Counted from the stretch's first letter, positions 17,748 through 32,210 are shown. The stretch is DNA of 64,000 bases from CAYIHX01 sp964363305 (GCA_964363305.1 CAYIHX010000015.1:10418-74417), one strand, 5' to 3'. The notes: generated by a model from the letters alone, not told the origin. Translations and numbers: made by a program.

Positions 17748-18350
17748 ATGAACATGAAATTATTGAGTCCTTTGGCTTTGATCTTGATCGCCTCTTCGCC
17801 GGTTTTCGCGGCGGAGCGGAATGCTAAGATGAATCACGATGTCGTTCGCACCTCGAGCGCGGCTACGAGGTCGAACGTCAACATGTCGGATGTGGATGTC
17901 GGTTTTGGTCTGACCACCGTGGGTCAGTCGGGGCTCAGCTTGAACCTCGATATGTCTCAGACCACGAATCTGCAGATTATTTTCGGGATGGGTGTGGGCT
18001 CGAGTTCTTCCTCTTCTGCCGCCGCCATTGCGGCGGCACTTGCCGGGGTGCCTGCTAGCAGTTCGACCGTGACGCTTGGGGGCGGTGGTATTTTTCGTTA
18101 CACTCTCATCGGTGACCGGAAGTTAGGCTTTCATGCCGGTGGTGGTACGGTTCTCGGAACCAATGGCGCGAACTTCTTCATCAAGATCATTCCTACCGTG
18201 GGCTTCCATTGGGTCTTCTTGGAGCACATCGGTGTTCATGTGGATATGGGACCGAATTTCCAGATCCTGGCCTCGAGCCCCGCGGCGTTCAGTTTCAGCT
18301 TGGGCGAGCATGGCAGTCCGTTCGGCTTGAGCTTGCATTACTACTTCTAA
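17748..18350 (+). CDS. Small secreted outer-membrane-like barrel protein
   Basis: 200 residues. The signal peptide is clear (KLLSPLALILIASSPVFA then AER). The mature chain is rich in Gly, Ser and alternating hydrophobics: VDVGFGLTTVGQSGLSLNLDM, a Ser/Ala-rich stretch (SSSSSSAAAIAAALAG) and GLSLHYYF at the end, a terminal Phe typical of outer-membrane proteins recognised by the Bam machinery. No family could be named. It has its own promoter and a strong hairpin after the stop, so it is probably a well-expressed single gene. Confidence 0.72.
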   Translation: MNMKLLSPLALILIASSPVFAAERNAKMNHDVVRTSSAATRSNVNMSDVDVGFGLTTVGQSGLSLNLDMSQTTNLQIIFGMGVGSSSSSSAAAIAAALAGVPASSSTVTLGGGGIFRYTLIGDRKLGFHAGGGTVLGTNGANFFIKIIPTVGFHWVFLEHIGVHVDMGPNFQILASSPAAFSFSLGEHGSPFGLSLHYYF

Positions 18351-18366
18351 GACAAATCCCTGCAAT

Positions 18367-18395
18367 TTGGCTTGCCGGTGGGCCCGGGGTAGTAT
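18367..18395 (+). promoter_or_regulatory. Candidate tRNA operon promoter overlapping a terminator hairpin
   Basis: TTGGCT (18367-18372), 17 bases, TAGTAT (18390-18395), then a GC-rich discriminator (CTCGGGCCC). This is the architecture of growth-rate-controlled stable-RNA promoters. The -10 box lies inside the hairpin at 18380-18407. It would start transcription about 10 bases before tRNA-Thr. Confidence 0.45.
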
Positions 18396-18407
18396 TACCT
18401 CGGGCCC
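18380..18407 (+). terminator. Hairpin after the small barrel gene
   Basis: A 12-bp stem with one G-T wobble (18380-18391 with 18396-18407) and loop GTAT, 30 bases after the stop of the barrel gene. No T run follows, so termination may be partial. It overlaps the proposed tRNA promoter. Confidence 0.5.
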
Positions 18408-18412
18408 ATTCT

Positions 18413-18488
18413 GCTGAAGTAGCTCAGTTGGTAGAGCAACGGTTTTGTAAACCGTAGGTCGCGGGTTCGAGTCCCGCCTTCAGCTCCA
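18413..18488 (+). tRNA. thrT: tRNA-Thr (anticodon TGT)
   Basis: 76 bases with encoded CCA. Acceptor stem GCTGAAG pairs with CTTCAGC; the anticodon loop is TTTGTAA with TGT. D arm GCTCAGTTGGTAGAGC and T arm CGGGTTCGAGTCCCG are canonical. First of the conserved Thr-Tyr-Gly-Thr-tuf cluster, equivalent to thrU-tyrU-glyT-thrT-tufB of E. coli. Confidence 0.96.
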
Positions 18489-18552
18489 TTTTCCCTCTTC
18501 TCAATCGGAGACCCCCCTGTTACAAGCAGGGGCCCTAAAAGACATATTTGAT

Positions 18553-18638
18553 GGAGAGATACCCAAGTGGCCAACGGGACCAGACTGTAAATCTGGCGGC
18601 GAATGCCTTCGAAGGTTCGAATCCTTCTCTCTCCACCA
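18553..18638 (+). tRNA. tyrT: tRNA-Tyr (anticodon GTA)
   Basis: 86 bases, class II tRNA with a long variable arm. Acceptor GGAGAGA pairs with TCTCTCC; anticodon stem CAGAC/TCTGG region with loop containing GTA; T arm GAAGGTTCGAATCCTTC; CCA encoded. A 6-bp hairpin (CCCCTG/CAGGGG, 18514-18532) lies in the spacer from tRNA-Thr. Confidence 0.95.
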
Positions 18639-18710
18639 TTTTATTTCGTAGGTCAGGCTGCAAATGCCCCTAAAGAAGGCATTGCGGAACTCCTGATTTT
18701 AGGGGAAGTT

Positions 18711-18743
18711 CCCGGTGCTAGATCAGCTCCGGGCCAGTTTTTT
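18711..18743 (+). terminator. Terminator-like hairpin inside the tRNA cluster
   Basis: CCCGG-T-GCT (18711-18719) pairs with AGC-T-CCGGG (18725-18733) around loop AGATC, with one T-T mismatch, followed by CCAG and six T (18738-18743). Upstream, CCCCTAAA (18667-18674) can pair with either of two TTTAGGGG copies (18698-18705 and 18748-18755), which would rearrange the region. It may set the ratio of upstream tRNAs to tuf mRNA. Confidence 0.55.
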
Positions 18744-18760
18744 GGTTTTTAGGGGTAGGT

Positions 18761-18837
18761 GCGGGCATAGCTCAGTTGGCTAGAGCGTCAGCTTTCCAAG
18801 CTGAGGGTCGAGGGTTCGAGTCCCTCTGCCCGCTCCA
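18761..18837 (+). tRNA. glyT: tRNA-Gly (anticodon TCC)
   Basis: 77 bases with encoded CCA. Acceptor GCGGGCA pairs with TGCCCGC; anticodon stem TCAGC/GCTGA with loop TTTCCAA gives TCC; T arm GAGGGTTCGAGTCCCTC. Two bases separate it from the next tRNA. Confidence 0.95.
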
Positions 18838-18838
18838 G

Positions 18839-18914
<76 letters not shown>

Positions 18915-18978
18915 TTTTTTTAACAACAGCTAAAGACCCCAGGAAGGTCAATAGCACTTAGCGGAGGCCAGTAGGTAT

Positions 18979-20169
18979 ATGTCGAAAGAGAAGTTTGACC
19001 GTTCAAAACCCCACGTCAATATCGGGACGATCGGGCACGTCGACCACGGGAAGACGACCCTGACCGCCGCTATTACAACCGTTCTCGCGAAGAAGGGCCT
19101 GGCTCAGGCTCGCGGGTACGATCAGATCGATAACGCGCCTGAAGAGAAAGAGCGCGGGATTACGATCAATACGACGCACGTAGAGTATTCGACCGTAAAT
19201 CGTCACTATGCGCACGTCGACTGCCCGGGCCACGCCGACTATGTCAAAAACATGATCACCGGCGCCGCCCAGATGGACGGAGCCATTCTTGTGGTTTCCG
19301 CAGCGGATGGCCCGATGCCGCAGACACGTGAGCACATTCTTCTGGCTCGCCAGGTCGGCGTTCCGGCGGTCGTGGTGTTCATGAACAAGTGCGACATGGT
19401 GGATGATGCCGAACTTCTGGACCTTGTCGAAATGGAAGTTCGTGAACTCCTCACTATGTACAAGTACCCTGGTGATTCGATTCCGATCATTAGAGGTTCT
19501 GCCTTGAAGGCGATGGAAGGCGATGTGGGCGACCTCGGCGAGTCGGCGATTATGAAGCTGATGGAAGCTTGTGACAGTTACATCCCGCAGCCTAAGCGTG
19601 AGAAGGACAAGCCGTTCCTCATGCCGATCGAAGACGTCTTTTCGATTTCGGGTCGTGGAACTGTTGTCACCGGCCGTGTGGAGCGCGGTGTGATTAAGGT
19701 TGGCGAAGAGTGCGAAATCATTGGCCTTCGTCCGACGGTTAAAACGGTTGTTACTGGTGTTGAAATGTTTAGAAAGCTGCTCGATCAGGGCGAGGCTGGC
19801 GATAACATCGGCGCACTTCTTCGGGGTACGAAAAAAGAAGATGTTGAGCGTGGTCAGGTTCTGGCCCATGTTGGAACGGTTACTCCTCATAAAAAGTTCA
19901 AAGGCTCGGCGTATATCCTCACCAAGGAAGAAGGGGGTCGTCATACTCCGTTCTTCAAGGGATATCGGCCGCAGTTCTACTTCCGCACGACGGATGTTAC
20001 CGGCGTTGTGACCCTTCCTCCGAATGTGGAGATGGTCATGCCTGGCGATAATATTCAGATCGAAGTCGAGTTGATCACTCCGATCGCGATGGAAAAGGAA
20101 CTGCGTTTCGCAATTCGTGAAGGTGGCCGTACGGTCGGCGCCGGAGTGGTTGCGGAAATCGTCGAGTGA
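18979..20169 (+). CDS. tuf: Elongation factor Tu
   Basis: 396 residues, family length. The GTPase delivers aminoacyl-tRNA to the ribosome. G motifs: [10 protein letters not shown], switch region [30 protein letters not shown] and GSALKAM. Domains 2 and 3 follow with [20 protein letters not shown] and [21 protein letters not shown]. The interaction site for kirromycin-type antibiotics looks ordinary. Last gene of the Thr-Tyr-Gly-Thr-tuf cluster, followed by a terminator. Confidence 0.98.
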   Translation: MSKEKFDRSKPHVNIGTIGHVDHGKTTLTAAITTVLAKKGLAQARGYDQIDNAPEEKERGITINTTHVEYSTVNRHYAHVDCPGHADYVKNMITGAAQMDGAILVVSAADGPMPQTREHILLARQVGVPAVVVFMNKCDMVDDAELLDLVEMEVRELLTMYKYPGDSIPIIRGSALKAMEGDVGDLGESAIMKLMEACDSYIPQPKREKDKPFLMPIEDVFSISGRGTVVTGRVERGVIKVGEECEIIGLRPTVKTVVTGVEMFRKLLDQGEAGDNIGALLRGTKKEDVERGQVLAHVGTVTPHKKFKGSAYILTKEEGGRHTPFFKGYRPQFYFRTTDVTGVVTLPPNVEMVMPGDNIQIEVELITPIAMEKELRFAIREGGRTVGAGVVAEIVE

Positions 20170-20203
20170 GGCAGATTCAATAGGTTCCTTCGGGGTTCAT
20201 TCT

Positions 20204-20240
20204 CGGGGAGGAGGGCGAGTCGCTTTCTTCCCCGCTTTTT
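20204..20240 (+). terminator. Terminator after tuf
   Basis: CGGGGAGGA (20204-20212) pairs with TCTTCCCCG (20226-20234), one wobble, then C and five T (20236-20240). It separates tuf from tRNA-Trp and the secE operon. Confidence 0.65.
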
Positions 20241-20261
20241 GAGTTTTGAGGGTATTAGGTT

Positions 20262-20337
20262 AGGGCAGTAGCTCTAATGGTAGAGCGGCGGATTCCAAAT
20301 CCGTAGGTTGTGGGTTCGAGTCCCTCCTGCCCTGCCA
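20262..20337 (+). tRNA. trpT: tRNA-Trp (anticodon CCA)
   Basis: 76 bases with encoded 3' CCA. Acceptor AGGGCAG pairs with CTGCCCT; anticodon loop TTCCAAA gives CCA; T arm GTGGGTTCGAGTCCCTC. The location between tuf and secE is conserved in many proteobacteria. Confidence 0.95.
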
Positions 20338-20367
20338 AACTTCAATTCAATCTTTTCGGGATAGGCC

Positions 20368-20745
20368 ATGGAAAATCAGCATCAAAAATGGGTCAATCTC
20401 AGTCTCGTTGCTGCAGGCGTGTTGCTTGCGTATATTTTTTACGAGCTCGTGATGCGCCTTGTAGCGGCATATGATCTTGAGACGCGTGTGCGGGAAATTG
20501 ATTTTGTCGTTCAGGTCGGAGCCATCGGCTTAGGTGCGGTGACGGGGTTGGTGTTTCGGTACTTGGTGCCGCAGGCCAATCAGTTCCTGAATGAGGTTGT
20601 AGAGGAGCTTTCGCGAGTCACTTGGCCGACACAGAAGGAGACTTCTTCGGCTACGGTCGTAGTGATTATCATGGTTCTTCTCTCTGGGTTGATTCTGGGT
20701 GCATTTGACTATCTTTGGACCCGGGTGGTTCAGTGGGTCCTGTAG
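20368..20745 (+). CDS. secE: Preprotein translocase subunit SecE
   Basis: 125 residues with three predicted transmembrane helices (about 9-30, 46-68 and 97-120), the long form seen in E. coli. The conserved amphipathic segment FLNEVVEELSRVTWPTQKET precedes the essential last helix. SecE clamps SecY in the inner-membrane protein channel. First gene of the secE-nusG-rplKAJL-rpoBC series. Confidence 0.95.
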   Translation: MENQHQKWVNLSLVAAGVLLAYIFYELVMRLVAAYDLETRVREIDFVVQVGAIGLGAVTGLVFRYLVPQANQFLNEVVEELSRVTWPTQKETSSATVVVIIMVLLSGLILGAFDYLWTRVVQWVL

Positions 20746-20773
20746 TTTGCTTGCAAGATAAGGAGTTTACGTC

Positions 20774-21331
20774 ATGACGGAAGCCAATCCCGAACCACAG
20801 AGTGAGATGTCGTGGTATGTGGTGCACACCTATTCTGGCTATGAAAATAAGGCCAAATTGGCACTTGAGGACCGGATTAAGACTCACAAAAAGGAGCCTT
20901 TTTTTAGTGAGGTCATTGTCCCCGAGGAGAATGTTGTTGAGCTCGTCAAGGGTCAGAAGAAAACGACGAAGCGTCGCTTCTTTCCAGGGTACATCCTTGT
21001 GAAGATGATTTTGACCGACGAAACCTGGCACATTGTTAAAAACACCCCCAAAATTACTGGCTTTGTCGGCGACAAGGTTCGTCCGGTTCCGGTTCCGGAG
21101 TCGGAAGTTCAGAAGATGACGAATCGTATAGCAGAGGGGCAGGTTAAGCCGCGTCCGCGCGTTTCATTTACTGAGGGTGAGAATGTTCGGGTGGTGGACG
21201 GGCCGTTTGCAAACTTTAATGGCACGGTTGAAGACGTCAATCCAGACAAGGGCAAGGTAAAGGTGCTAGTGAGTATCTTCGGTCGGTCGACACCGGTGGA
21301 GCTCGATTTTATTCAGGTTGAAAAGATCTAA
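20774..21331 (+). CDS. nusG: Transcription elongation/antitermination factor NusG
   Basis: 185 residues. NGN domain (SWYVVHTYSGYENKAKLALEDR; FFPGYILVKM; FVGDKVRPVPV), then a KOW domain (FTEGENVRVVDGPFANFNGTVEDVN). NusG binds the RNA polymerase clamp and links to Rho or ribosomal S10. Nothing unusual; good ribosome binding site (AAGGAG) ahead. Confidence 0.97.
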   Translation: MTEANPEPQSEMSWYVVHTYSGYENKAKLALEDRIKTHKKEPFFSEVIVPEENVVELVKGQKKTTKRRFFPGYILVKMILTDETWHIVKNTPKITGFVGDKVRPVPVPESEVQKMTNRIAEGQVKPRPRVSFTEGENVRVVDGPFANFNGTVEDVNPDKGKVKVLVSIFGRSTPVELDFIQVEKI

Positions 21332-21356
21332 ATTAGCGTGTTAACGGGAGCCGCTT

Positions 21357-21779
21357 ATGGCGAAAAAAGTTACAGGTCAGATTAAGTTGCAGATTCCAGG
21401 TGGACAGGCCAATCCGGCCCCGCCTGTTGGCCCAGCACTCGGTCAGCGTGGTGTTAACATCATGGAGTTCTGTAAAGCATTCAATGCTCGAACGCAGGAC
21501 CAGAAGGGTACCGTGATTCCGGTGATTATCACCGTCTATTCGGATCGCTCTTTTACCTTCATTACGAAGACTCCTCCTGCCTCGGTTTTGTTGTTTAAGG
21601 CAGCGAAAGTAGAGAAGGGATCTGGCGAGCCTAATAAGAAAAAGGCTGGTCAGGTCACCAAGAAGCAGGTCGAAGAGATTGCAAAACTCAAGATGCCTGA
21701 TTTGAATGCAGGCAGTGTTGAGGCAGCGATGCGGACGATTGAAGGTACCGCGCGTAGTGCAGGTATTACGGTCGTATAA
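21357..21779 (+). CDS. rplK: 50S ribosomal protein L11
   Basis: 140 residues. N-terminal signature [37 protein letters not shown] and C-terminal rRNA-binding part ([22 protein letters not shown]) are intact. L11 forms the GTPase-associated centre and is the target site for thiostrepton; the proline-rich hinge is present. Confidence 0.97.
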   Translation: MAKKVTGQIKLQIPGGQANPAPPVGPALGQRGVNIMEFCKAFNARTQDQKGTVIPVIITVYSDRSFTFITKTPPASVLLFKAAKVEKGSGEPNKKKAGQVTKKQVEEIAKLKMPDLNAGSVEAAMRTIEGTARSAGITVV

Positions 21780-21843
21780 ATCAATTCAAACAAAAAGTGG
21801 GAGTTCGGGCTTGTACCGAACGCTTGAACCACGGAGGACGGAT

Positions 21844-22578
21844 ATGGGCGACAGCTCAAAGAAGACAAAGGGTCGTAATACAAAGAAATATGCGATCGCC
21901 CAGGCAAAGATTAAGGTGGGACATCCTTATTCCGTGAAAGAGGCGTTTAGTCTGATTCCGGAAGTTGCCTTTGCAAAGTTTGACGAGACTGTGGACGTTG
22001 CTTTCAGTCTGGGTGTGGATCCTAAGCATGCTGACCAGATGGTTCGTGGTGCCTTGGTTCTTCCGCACGGTACCGGAAAAAAAGTTCGGATTGCCGTTCT
22101 AGCCAAGGGAGACAAGGCTCGTGAGGCCGAAGCGGCTGGGGCTGATACTGTGGGTTCTGAGGATCTCATCGAGAAGATCACCGGTGGTTGGCTGGATTTT
22201 GATAAAATGATCGCGACCCCTGATCAAATGGTTGCTCTCTCGAAGGTAGCTAAGATTCTCGGTCCTCGGGGACTCATGCCGAACCCTAAGACGGGGACGG
22301 TGACGATGGATGTAGCGAAGGCCGTGAAGGACCAGAAGCTTGGCAAGGTGGATTACCGCACCGAGAAGACGGGCATTATTCACGTTGTTATTGGCAAAAA
22401 ATCTTTCGGTGCCGAGAAACTGATCGAAAATTTTCTTGCGATTGCAAACGCCATCATACGTGCGAAGCCGCCGACCAGCAAAGGTGCGTACATGAGGAAT
22501 GTCGTGGTTTCGGCCACGATGAGCCCAGGGATCAAGGTTGATTCGGCTGATATTTTATCCGCAACTGGCAACGGTTAA
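21844..22578 (+). CDS. rplA: 50S ribosomal protein L1
   Basis: 244 residues from ATG 21844, preceded by GGAGGAC. An in-frame extension back to 21706 lies inside rplK and is rejected. Motifs: [35 protein letters not shown] and [18 protein letters not shown] basic N-terminal extension ([14 protein letters not shown]) makes it slightly longer than E. coli L1. L1 often represses its own operon by binding the leader; no such site was identified here. Confidence 0.97.
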   Translation: MGDSSKKTKGRNTKKYAIAQAKIKVGHPYSVKEAFSLIPEVAFAKFDETVDVAFSLGVDPKHADQMVRGALVLPHGTGKKVRIAVLAKGDKAREAEAAGADTVGSEDLIEKITGGWLDFDKMIATPDQMVALSKVAKILGPRGLMPNPKTGTVTMDVAKAVKDQKLGKVDYRTEKTGIIHVVIGKKSFGAEKLIENFLAIANAIIRAKPPTSKGAYMRNVVVSATMSPGIKVDSADILSATGNG

Positions 22579-22595
22579 TCAGGAGTAGGTGAATT

Positions 22596-23123
22596 ATGAA
22601 TCGCGACACTAAAGTCGAAATGACGAAGGCGCTCAAAGACAAATTCTCCAGGGCAAAAGTCGCTATTTTTGCCGACTACAAGGGGCTGAAGTCGTCGCAG
22701 GCGGACGAGCTTCGGCGAGCTTTGCGGACGACTCAGACCGAAGTGAAGGTTCTGAAAAATAATATTGCCCGCCTCGTGATGAAGGATGGGTCGCCAGATC
22801 AAAAGCTGGTGGTTGACGCCACGGTTGGCCCAACCTTAGTAGCGTTTGCTTATGGCGACATGGCAAACGCGGCCAAGGTGATGGCCAAGTTTGCGAAGGA
22901 AAATGAGGCGCTCAAGCTGAAGGATAGCTTGATGGGTGATCGTCGAATTAACGTCGCAGAGGTGAATGAGCTCGCAAGTCTCCCCCCTCGTGAGGTTTTG
23001 TTGGCGAAAGTGTTGGGCACGATGATCGCGCCCGTCAGTAGTTTTGTGGGTGTTCTTGCTGCGGTTCCGCGAAGTCTGGTCACGGTTCTGTCTGCAATTG
23101 AAAAAAAGAAAACCAATTCCTGA
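22596..23123 (+). CDS. rplJ: 50S ribosomal protein L10
   Basis: 175 residues. MNRDTKVEMTKALKDKFSRAKVAIFADYKGLKSSQADELRR pattern at the start and the C-terminal helix that carries L7/L12 dimers (FVGVLAAVPRSLVTVLSAIEKKK). Stalk base of the large subunit. The 138 bases that follow hold no gene and form the rplL leader. Confidence 0.96.
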   Translation: MNRDTKVEMTKALKDKFSRAKVAIFADYKGLKSSQADELRRALRTTQTEVKVLKNNIARLVMKDGSPDQKLVVDATVGPTLVAFAYGDMANAAKVMAKFAKENEALKLKDSLMGDRRINVAEVNELASLPPREVLLAKVLGTMIAPVSSFVGVLAAVPRSLVTVLSAIEKKKTNS

Positions 23124-23261
23124 GCGTAGGTGCAACGCACTTAGGTTTGGATTCGACTAGTGACCAGGAAAGTGACTAGGGAATGAAGATCGACGATGTC
23201 GGTCTCAACGCTTTGAGGTTAGGAAGGCCGAGAGCGAAAGAAGTAGGGTGAGGTAATTAAG

Positions 23262-23639
23262 ATGTCGGCTATTACTAAAGAAAACGTAGTTTCGTTTATC
23301 GAAAACATGAGTGTACTCGAGTTGTCTCAGCTCGTGAAGGAGCTGGAACAGAAGTTCGGTGTCTCGGCTGCGGCTCCAGTTGCGGTCATGGCTGGAGGCG
23401 CTGCTGGCGCTGCTGCTGCTGAAGTGAAGACTGAATTCACTGTTGTTCTCGCCGCGGCGGGTGACAAGAAGATCAACGTCATCAAGGTGGTTCGCGAACT
23501 TACGGGTCTGGGCCTGAAGGAAGCGAAGGATCTGGTCGAGGCTGCTCCGAAGGCTGTGAAGGAAGGCATTTCAAAGGCAGATGCGGAAGAAATGAAGCGG
23601 AAGCTTGAAGGCGAAGGCGCTAAGGTCGAGCTGAAGTAG
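23262..23639 (+). CDS. rplL: 50S ribosomal protein L7/L12
   Basis: 125 residues. The N-terminal dimerisation part ([22 protein letters not shown]), an Ala/Gly-rich hinge ([13 protein letters not shown]) and the C-terminal factor-binding domain ([27 protein letters not shown]) are typical. Strong ribosome binding context (GTGAGGTAATTAAG). Followed by the processing-type hairpin before rpoB. Confidence 0.97.
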   Translation: MSAITKENVVSFIENMSVLELSQLVKELEQKFGVSAAAPVAVMAGGAAGAAAAEVKTEFTVVLAAAGDKKINVIKVVRELTGLGLKEAKDLVEAAPKAVKEGISKADAEEMKRKLEGEGAKVELK

Positions 23640-23657
23640 GTGATTGTACGTTTTGAT

Positions 23658-23698
23658 CGCAGACCTGGAGCACCGGGAGCCGACGCTCCCGGTCTGCG
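23658..23698 (+). promoter_or_regulatory. Long hairpin in the rplL-rpoB spacer
   Basis: GGGAGC/GCTCCC closes a CGAC loop, and outside it CGCAGACC (23658-23665) can pair with GGTCTGCG (23691-23698), with an asymmetric bulge. No T run follows, so a simple terminator is unlikely. In E. coli this same spacer carries an attenuator and an RNase III site that lowers rpoBC relative to rplJL; a similar role is inferred here. The rest of the 266-base spacer (23640-23905) shows no gene. Confidence 0.5.
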
Positions 23699-23905
23699 AC
23701 TCTTGGCGTCATCCTCCTCTTTGTAGTTTCTGCAAGAAAAATACCGCAAAGGTCTTGTCATACCTGAAAAAATGGGTAGTCTCGGCCGTCGCGGGTGAAA
23801 TCCAAAGTTTTGTCTTGATTTTGATCGTCTGGGGGTCAGTTAACTTCTTCCGAAGGTAGCTGGCTTGTTCGCGCGTTTGTATTGAGCGCTCTCTAAGGAG
23901 TCAGC

Positions 23906-26900
23906 ATGCCTAGTTTTTTCTCTGAGAATCGTCGTATTCGGAAAGAATTTTCTCGAATCGCAACCCCGGTAGAAATTCCGAATCTGATTGAGCTTCAGAG
24001 AAAATCCTACGAAAAATTCCTTCAGGCTGAAGTGCCGCCGCAAAAGCGAGACAGTTCTGGTTTGCAGGCGGTCTTTAAGTCGGTGTTTCCGATTGAAGAC
24101 TTTAATAAGACTGCGTCGCTCGAATTTGAGAGCTATACTTTGGAGCGTCCAAAGTACGATGTCGGTGAGTGTCGGCAGCGAGGAATGACCTTTGCCGCAC
24201 CGTTGAAGATTACGGTTCGCTTGGTCGTGTACGATGTTGATGAGGAAGCTGGTACTCGCAATATCCGCGATATTAAAGAGCAAGAAGTGTACATGGGGGA
24301 AATTCCCCTGATGACTGAGGCTGGTTCCTTTATCATTAATGGGACTGAGCGTGTCATCGTCAGTCAGTTGCATCGCTCGCCTGGTGTTATTTTTGATCAC
24401 GACCAGGGAAAGAGTCATTCCAGTGGAAAAATTCTCTATTCCGCTCGGGTGATTCCGCATCGCGGTTCTTGGCTTGATTTTGAGTTTGACCATAAGGACA
24501 TTCTCCATGCTCGCATCGATCGGAAGCGGAAGCTTCCGGCGACTATTCTTTTGCGTGCAATCGGAATGACCACAGAAGAGGTGCTGAAGTACTTCTATCG
24601 AACCGAGCGCATCGTTCTGGAAGCGAATGCGAAATTTTCTAAGATGGTTGACCTTGAGATTCTCTCGGGTCAGCGTGCCGAGGACGATATCGTCGACCCG
24701 AAATCGGGCGAGGTGATCGTTCGTAAAAATCGCAAGTTCACCAAAGCTGTGGTGAAGAAGATTGAAGAAGCTGGGATCAAGAAGCTCGAAGTGCCGATCG
24801 AGGCTGTTGTCGGGCGCGTGGCCTGCGAAGATTTGGTTGATAAGAAAACCGGCGAAGTTCTCGTTGAATGTAACGAGGAGTTGACCGAGGCGAAGTACGA
24901 GGTACTGCGCGGTAAGGGGATCAAGGAAGTGAAGGTCATCTTCACTGATAATCTGACCCATGGTCCTTTTGTTCGAGATACGCTTTCGCTGGATAAGATC
25001 AATACACCTGAAGAGGCTTTGATCGAGATTTACAAGCGGATGCGCCCTGGTGATCCACCGACTGTTGAGGCGGCTAAGCAGCTGTTTGAGAACCTCTTTT
25101 TCAACCCAGAGAGATACGATCTCTCGAAGGTGGGTCGGCTCAAGTTGAACTATAAGTTCCCTGAGAACAACCTGCCTACGGATTGTTTGATTTTGACGAA
25201 GGAAGACATTCTTTCGACGTTGTATTACCTCTGCGAGCTGAATAATGGGCGCGGAACGATCGATGATATCGATCACCTGGGTAATCGACGGGTTCGGCCG
25301 GTCGGCGAGTTGATTGAGAACCAGTACCGTATTGGGTTGGTTCGCATGGAGCGCGCGATTAAAGAGCGCATGAGCATTCAGGAAATTGAAACACTGATGC
25401 CACATGATCTCATTAACCAGAAGCCGGTATCGGCTGTGGTGAAGGAGTTCTTTGGTTCGAGTCAGCTTTCTCAGTTCATGGATCAGACGAATCCGCTCTC
25501 CGAAGTGACGCACAAGCGTCGGCTTTCGGCCCTTGGGCCCGGCGGCCTGACTCGAGAGCGTGCGGGCTTCGAGGTTCGCGACGTGCACAACACGCACTAT
25601 GGTCGGATTTGCCCGATTGAGACCCCTGAAGGTCCGAACATCGGTTTGATCGCGAGTCTTTCGACTTATGCTCGGGTAAACGAGTTCGGCTTTATTGAGA
25701 CGCCTTACCGAGTGATTGATGCTCGGAAAGTATCGGATGAGATTCGTTTCTTCACTGCGACAGAAGAAGAGAACAAGATCATCGCGCAGGTTTCCCCAGA
25801 GGCGTTGCGTTCGAAAAAGCTACCAGATCATGCGATCGATGCTCGCCGTCGTGGTGAGTATGCGCTCGTTAATCCTGACGAAATTGAGTTGATGGACGTA
25901 TCCCCCAATCAGCTCGTTTCGATCGCGGCATCCTTGATTCCTTTTTTGGAGCACGACGACGCAAATCGAGCTCTCATGGGTTCGAACATGCAGCGCCAGG
26001 CAGTTCCACTATTGCGTACTCATGCGCCGTTAGTCGGAACAGGGATTGAGCGCGTGGTGGCACGCGACTCAGGTCAGATTATTGTGAATCGCCATGAAGG
26101 TGATGTCATTATGGTTGATGGCACCAAGATTGTGGTGCGGCGTTCGAAGAGTGCGATCGAGGAGTCGGATGTCGACATCTACAATCTCACTAAATATCAG
26201 CGTTCCAATCAGAATACCTGTATCACCCAGCGTCCGGTCGTAAAGGTCGGGGAGAAGGTGAGGGCTGGTGATATTCTGGCGGATGGTCCTGGGACAGACG
26301 CGGGTGAGCTCGCGTTGGGCCAGAATATCCTCGTCGCGTTCATGCCTTGGCAGGGATATAATTTCGAAGATTCGATCTTGATCTCGGAACGTTTGATCAA
26401 GGAAGACACCTTCACTTCGATTCACATTGAAGAGTTTGAGTGTGTCGCTCGCGATACCAAGCTCGGCAAAGAAGATATCACTCGTGATATTCCGAATGTC
26501 GGAGAGGAGGCTCTGAAGGATCTTGATCAGAGCGGAATTATTCGAATTGGCGCGGAAGTGAAGCCGGGCGATATCTTGGTGGGTAAAGTAACGCCTAAGG
26601 GCGAGACCCAGCTTTCTCCCGAGGAGAAGCTTTTGCGGGCGATCTTTGGTGAGAAGGCCGGAGATGTACGGGACACTTCGCTTCGCGTTCCGTCTGGGGT
26701 GCAGGGAATTGTCATTAACGCTCAGGTTTTTGCTCGTGAAGGGACTGAGCCTGACGAGCGGACTAAGTCGATTCTTGAAGAGCACATTGCGAAGATTCGA
26801 CGCGACGAAAAGATTGAAATCGATGCAATTCGTGTTTCGTCTCTGAACAAGATTGGTGGCCTCCTCGATGGTGCTGTGACGACAGGGAAGCTTCTTTCGG

Positions 26901-28033
26901 AGGACGGCTCGGAAGAAATTCTGAAGAAGTCCCAGAAGCTTGACCGGAGCATCCTAGAAGGCATTTCTTTTGATCTTTTGGCCTTTATTCCTGTGAAGGA
27001 TGACCTGGAAGAACAGGTCACCGCGATCATGAAGAAGGCGAAGGAGAAGATTGAAGCCATTCGGTACGTGTTCAAGGAGAAGACGGATAAGCTGAAGCGG
27101 GGCGATGAGCTTGCTCCAGGCGTTATCAAGATGGTGAAGGTGCAGATCGCCATTAAACGACGGCTGCAAGTCGGCGATAAAATGGCAGGACGACACGGAA
27201 ACAAGGGGGTAATTTCCCGCATTGTTCCCGCTGAAGACATGCCTTTTATGGCCAACGGAACACCGGTAGATATGGTGCTGAATCCGTTGGGCGTTCCTTC
27301 TCGAATGAATATTGGGCAGTTGCTTGAAGTGATGTTGGGTTGGGCTGCGTGGGGTGTGGGCGAGAAGGTTCAGGCCTATCTCGAGCAATTCCAGCCGGAA
27401 AAGCTGCGAAAGGTCCTCAAAGAGACCTACGCAAACGTCGAGCTTGATAAGTATATTGATAAGGCTTCGGATGATGAGATCAAGAAGATGGCGCAGTTTC
27501 TCAAGAGGGGCGTCCATTTTGCAACTCCGGTATTCGATGGGGCGACGGAAGAAGACATCACTCGAATGTTGAAGACGGCAGATCTTCCGGAACGTGGGCA
27601 AGCCATTTTGTTCGACGGCATTTCGGGCGAGGCATTTACTGAAGAGGTCACTGTTGGGGTGATGTATATGCTTAAGCTTCACCATCTGGTTGAAGAGAAG
27701 ATTCATGCACGGAGCATCGGTCCATACAGCTTGGTTACTCAGCAGCCGTTGGGCGGCAAGGCGCAGTTCGGCGGTCAGCGGCTTGGGGAAATGGAAGTCT
27801 GGGCGCTCGAAGCTTACGGCGCGGCATATGCTCTTCAGGAGTTTCTGACTGTGAAGTCGGATGACGTCACCGGACGGAATCGAATGTACGAGGCAATTGT
27901 AAAGGGCGAACAGATTCTTGAACCGGGTCTGCCCGAGTCTTTCAACGTTTTGATTAAGGAACTTCAAAGCTTGGCTTTGAATGTGGAATTGATTGAAGAC
28001 GATGAAAAGGAACTCAAAGGATCGGTTCTTTAA
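23906..28033 (+). CDS. rpoB: RNA polymerase subunit beta
   Basis: 1375 residues. The rifampicin region reads [19 protein letters not shown] then [20 protein letters not shown], wild-type at the usual resistance positions. Also [46 protein letters not shown] and, near the C-terminus, [21 protein letters not shown]. It forms the catalytic core with RpoC. The start ATG 23906 has TAAGGAG upstream. Confidence 0.99.
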   Translation: MPSFFSENRRIRKEFSRIATPVEIPNLIELQRKSYEKFLQAEVPPQKRDSSGLQAVFKSVFPIEDFNKTASLEFESYTLERPKYDVGECRQRGMTFAAPLKITVRLVVYDVDEEAGTRNIRDIKEQEVYMGEIPLMTEAGSFIINGTERVIVSQLHRSPGVIFDHDQGKSHSSGKILYSARVIPHRGSWLDFEFDHKDILHARIDRKRKLPATILLRAIGMTTEEVLKYFYRTERIVLEANAKFSKMVDLEILSGQRAEDDIVDPKSGEVIVRKNRKFTKAVVKKIEEAGIKKLEVPIEAVVGRVACEDLVDKKTGEVLVECNEELTEAKYEVLRGKGIKEVKVIFTDNLTHGPFVRDTLSLDKINTPEEALIEIYKRMRPGDPPTVEAAKQLFENLFFNPERYDLSKVGRLKLNYKFPENNLPTDCLILTKEDILSTLYYLCELNNGRGTIDDIDHLGNRRVRPVGELIENQYRIGLVRMERAIKERMSIQEIETLMPHDLINQKPVSAVVKEFFGSSQLSQFMDQTNPLSEVTHKRRLSALGPGGLTRERAGFEVRDVHNTHYGRICPIETPEGPNIGLIASLSTYARVNEFGFIETPYRVIDARKVSDEIRFFTATEEENKIIAQVSPEALRSKKLPDHAIDARRRGEYALVNPDEIELMDVSPNQLVSIAASLIPFLEHDDANRALMGSNMQRQAVPLLRTHAPLVGTGIERVVARDSGQIIVNRHEGDVIMVDGTKIVVRRSKSAIEESDVDIYNLTKYQRSNQNTCITQRPVVKVGEKVRAGDILADGPGTDAGELALGQNILVAFMPWQGYNFEDSILISERLIKEDTFTSIHIEEFECVARDTKLGKEDITRDIPNVGEEALKDLDQSGIIRIGAEVKPGDILVGKVTPKGETQLSPEEKLLRAIFGEKAGDVRDTSLRVPSGVQGIVINAQVFAREGTEPDERTKSILEEHIAKIRRDEKIEIDAIRVSSLNKIGGLLDGAVTTGKLLSEDGSEEILKKSQKLDRSILEGISFDLLAFIPVKDDLEEQVTAIMKKAKEKIEAIRYVFKEKTDKLKRGDELAPGVIKMVKVQIAIKRRLQVGDKMAGRHGNKGVISRIVPAEDMPFMANGTPVDMVLNPLGVPSRMNIGQLLEVMLGWAAWGVGEKVQAYLEQFQPEKLRKVLKETYANVELDKYIDKASDDEIKKMAQFLKRGVHFATPVFDGATEEDITRMLKTADLPERGQAILFDGISGEAFTEEVTVGVMYMLKLHHLVEEKIHARSIGPYSLVTQQPLGGKAQFGGQRLGEMEVWALEAYGAAYALQEFLTVKSDDVTGRNRMYEAIVKGEQILEPGLPESFNVLIKELQSLALNVELIEDDEKELKGSVL

Positions 28034-28057
28034 GAATCACGCGAAGAGGGATTGACG

Positions 28058-32203
<4,146 letters not shown>

Positions 32204-32210
32204 TCTCGGT

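Noticed and set aside
19003..19944. Minus-strand open frame opposite tuf
   Set aside because: Antisense shadow of a highly biased gene; composition is His/Arg/Asn-rich without motifs.
21706..21843. N-terminal extension of L1 into rplK
   Set aside because: The ATG at 21844 has a good ribosome binding site and gives the normal L1 start; the extension overlaps rplK.
23840..25597. Long open frame on the minus strand inside rpoB
   Set aside because: It lies fully antisense to conserved rpoB codons, has low-complexity His/Leu/Arg composition and no family motif; it arises from the codon bias of rpoB.
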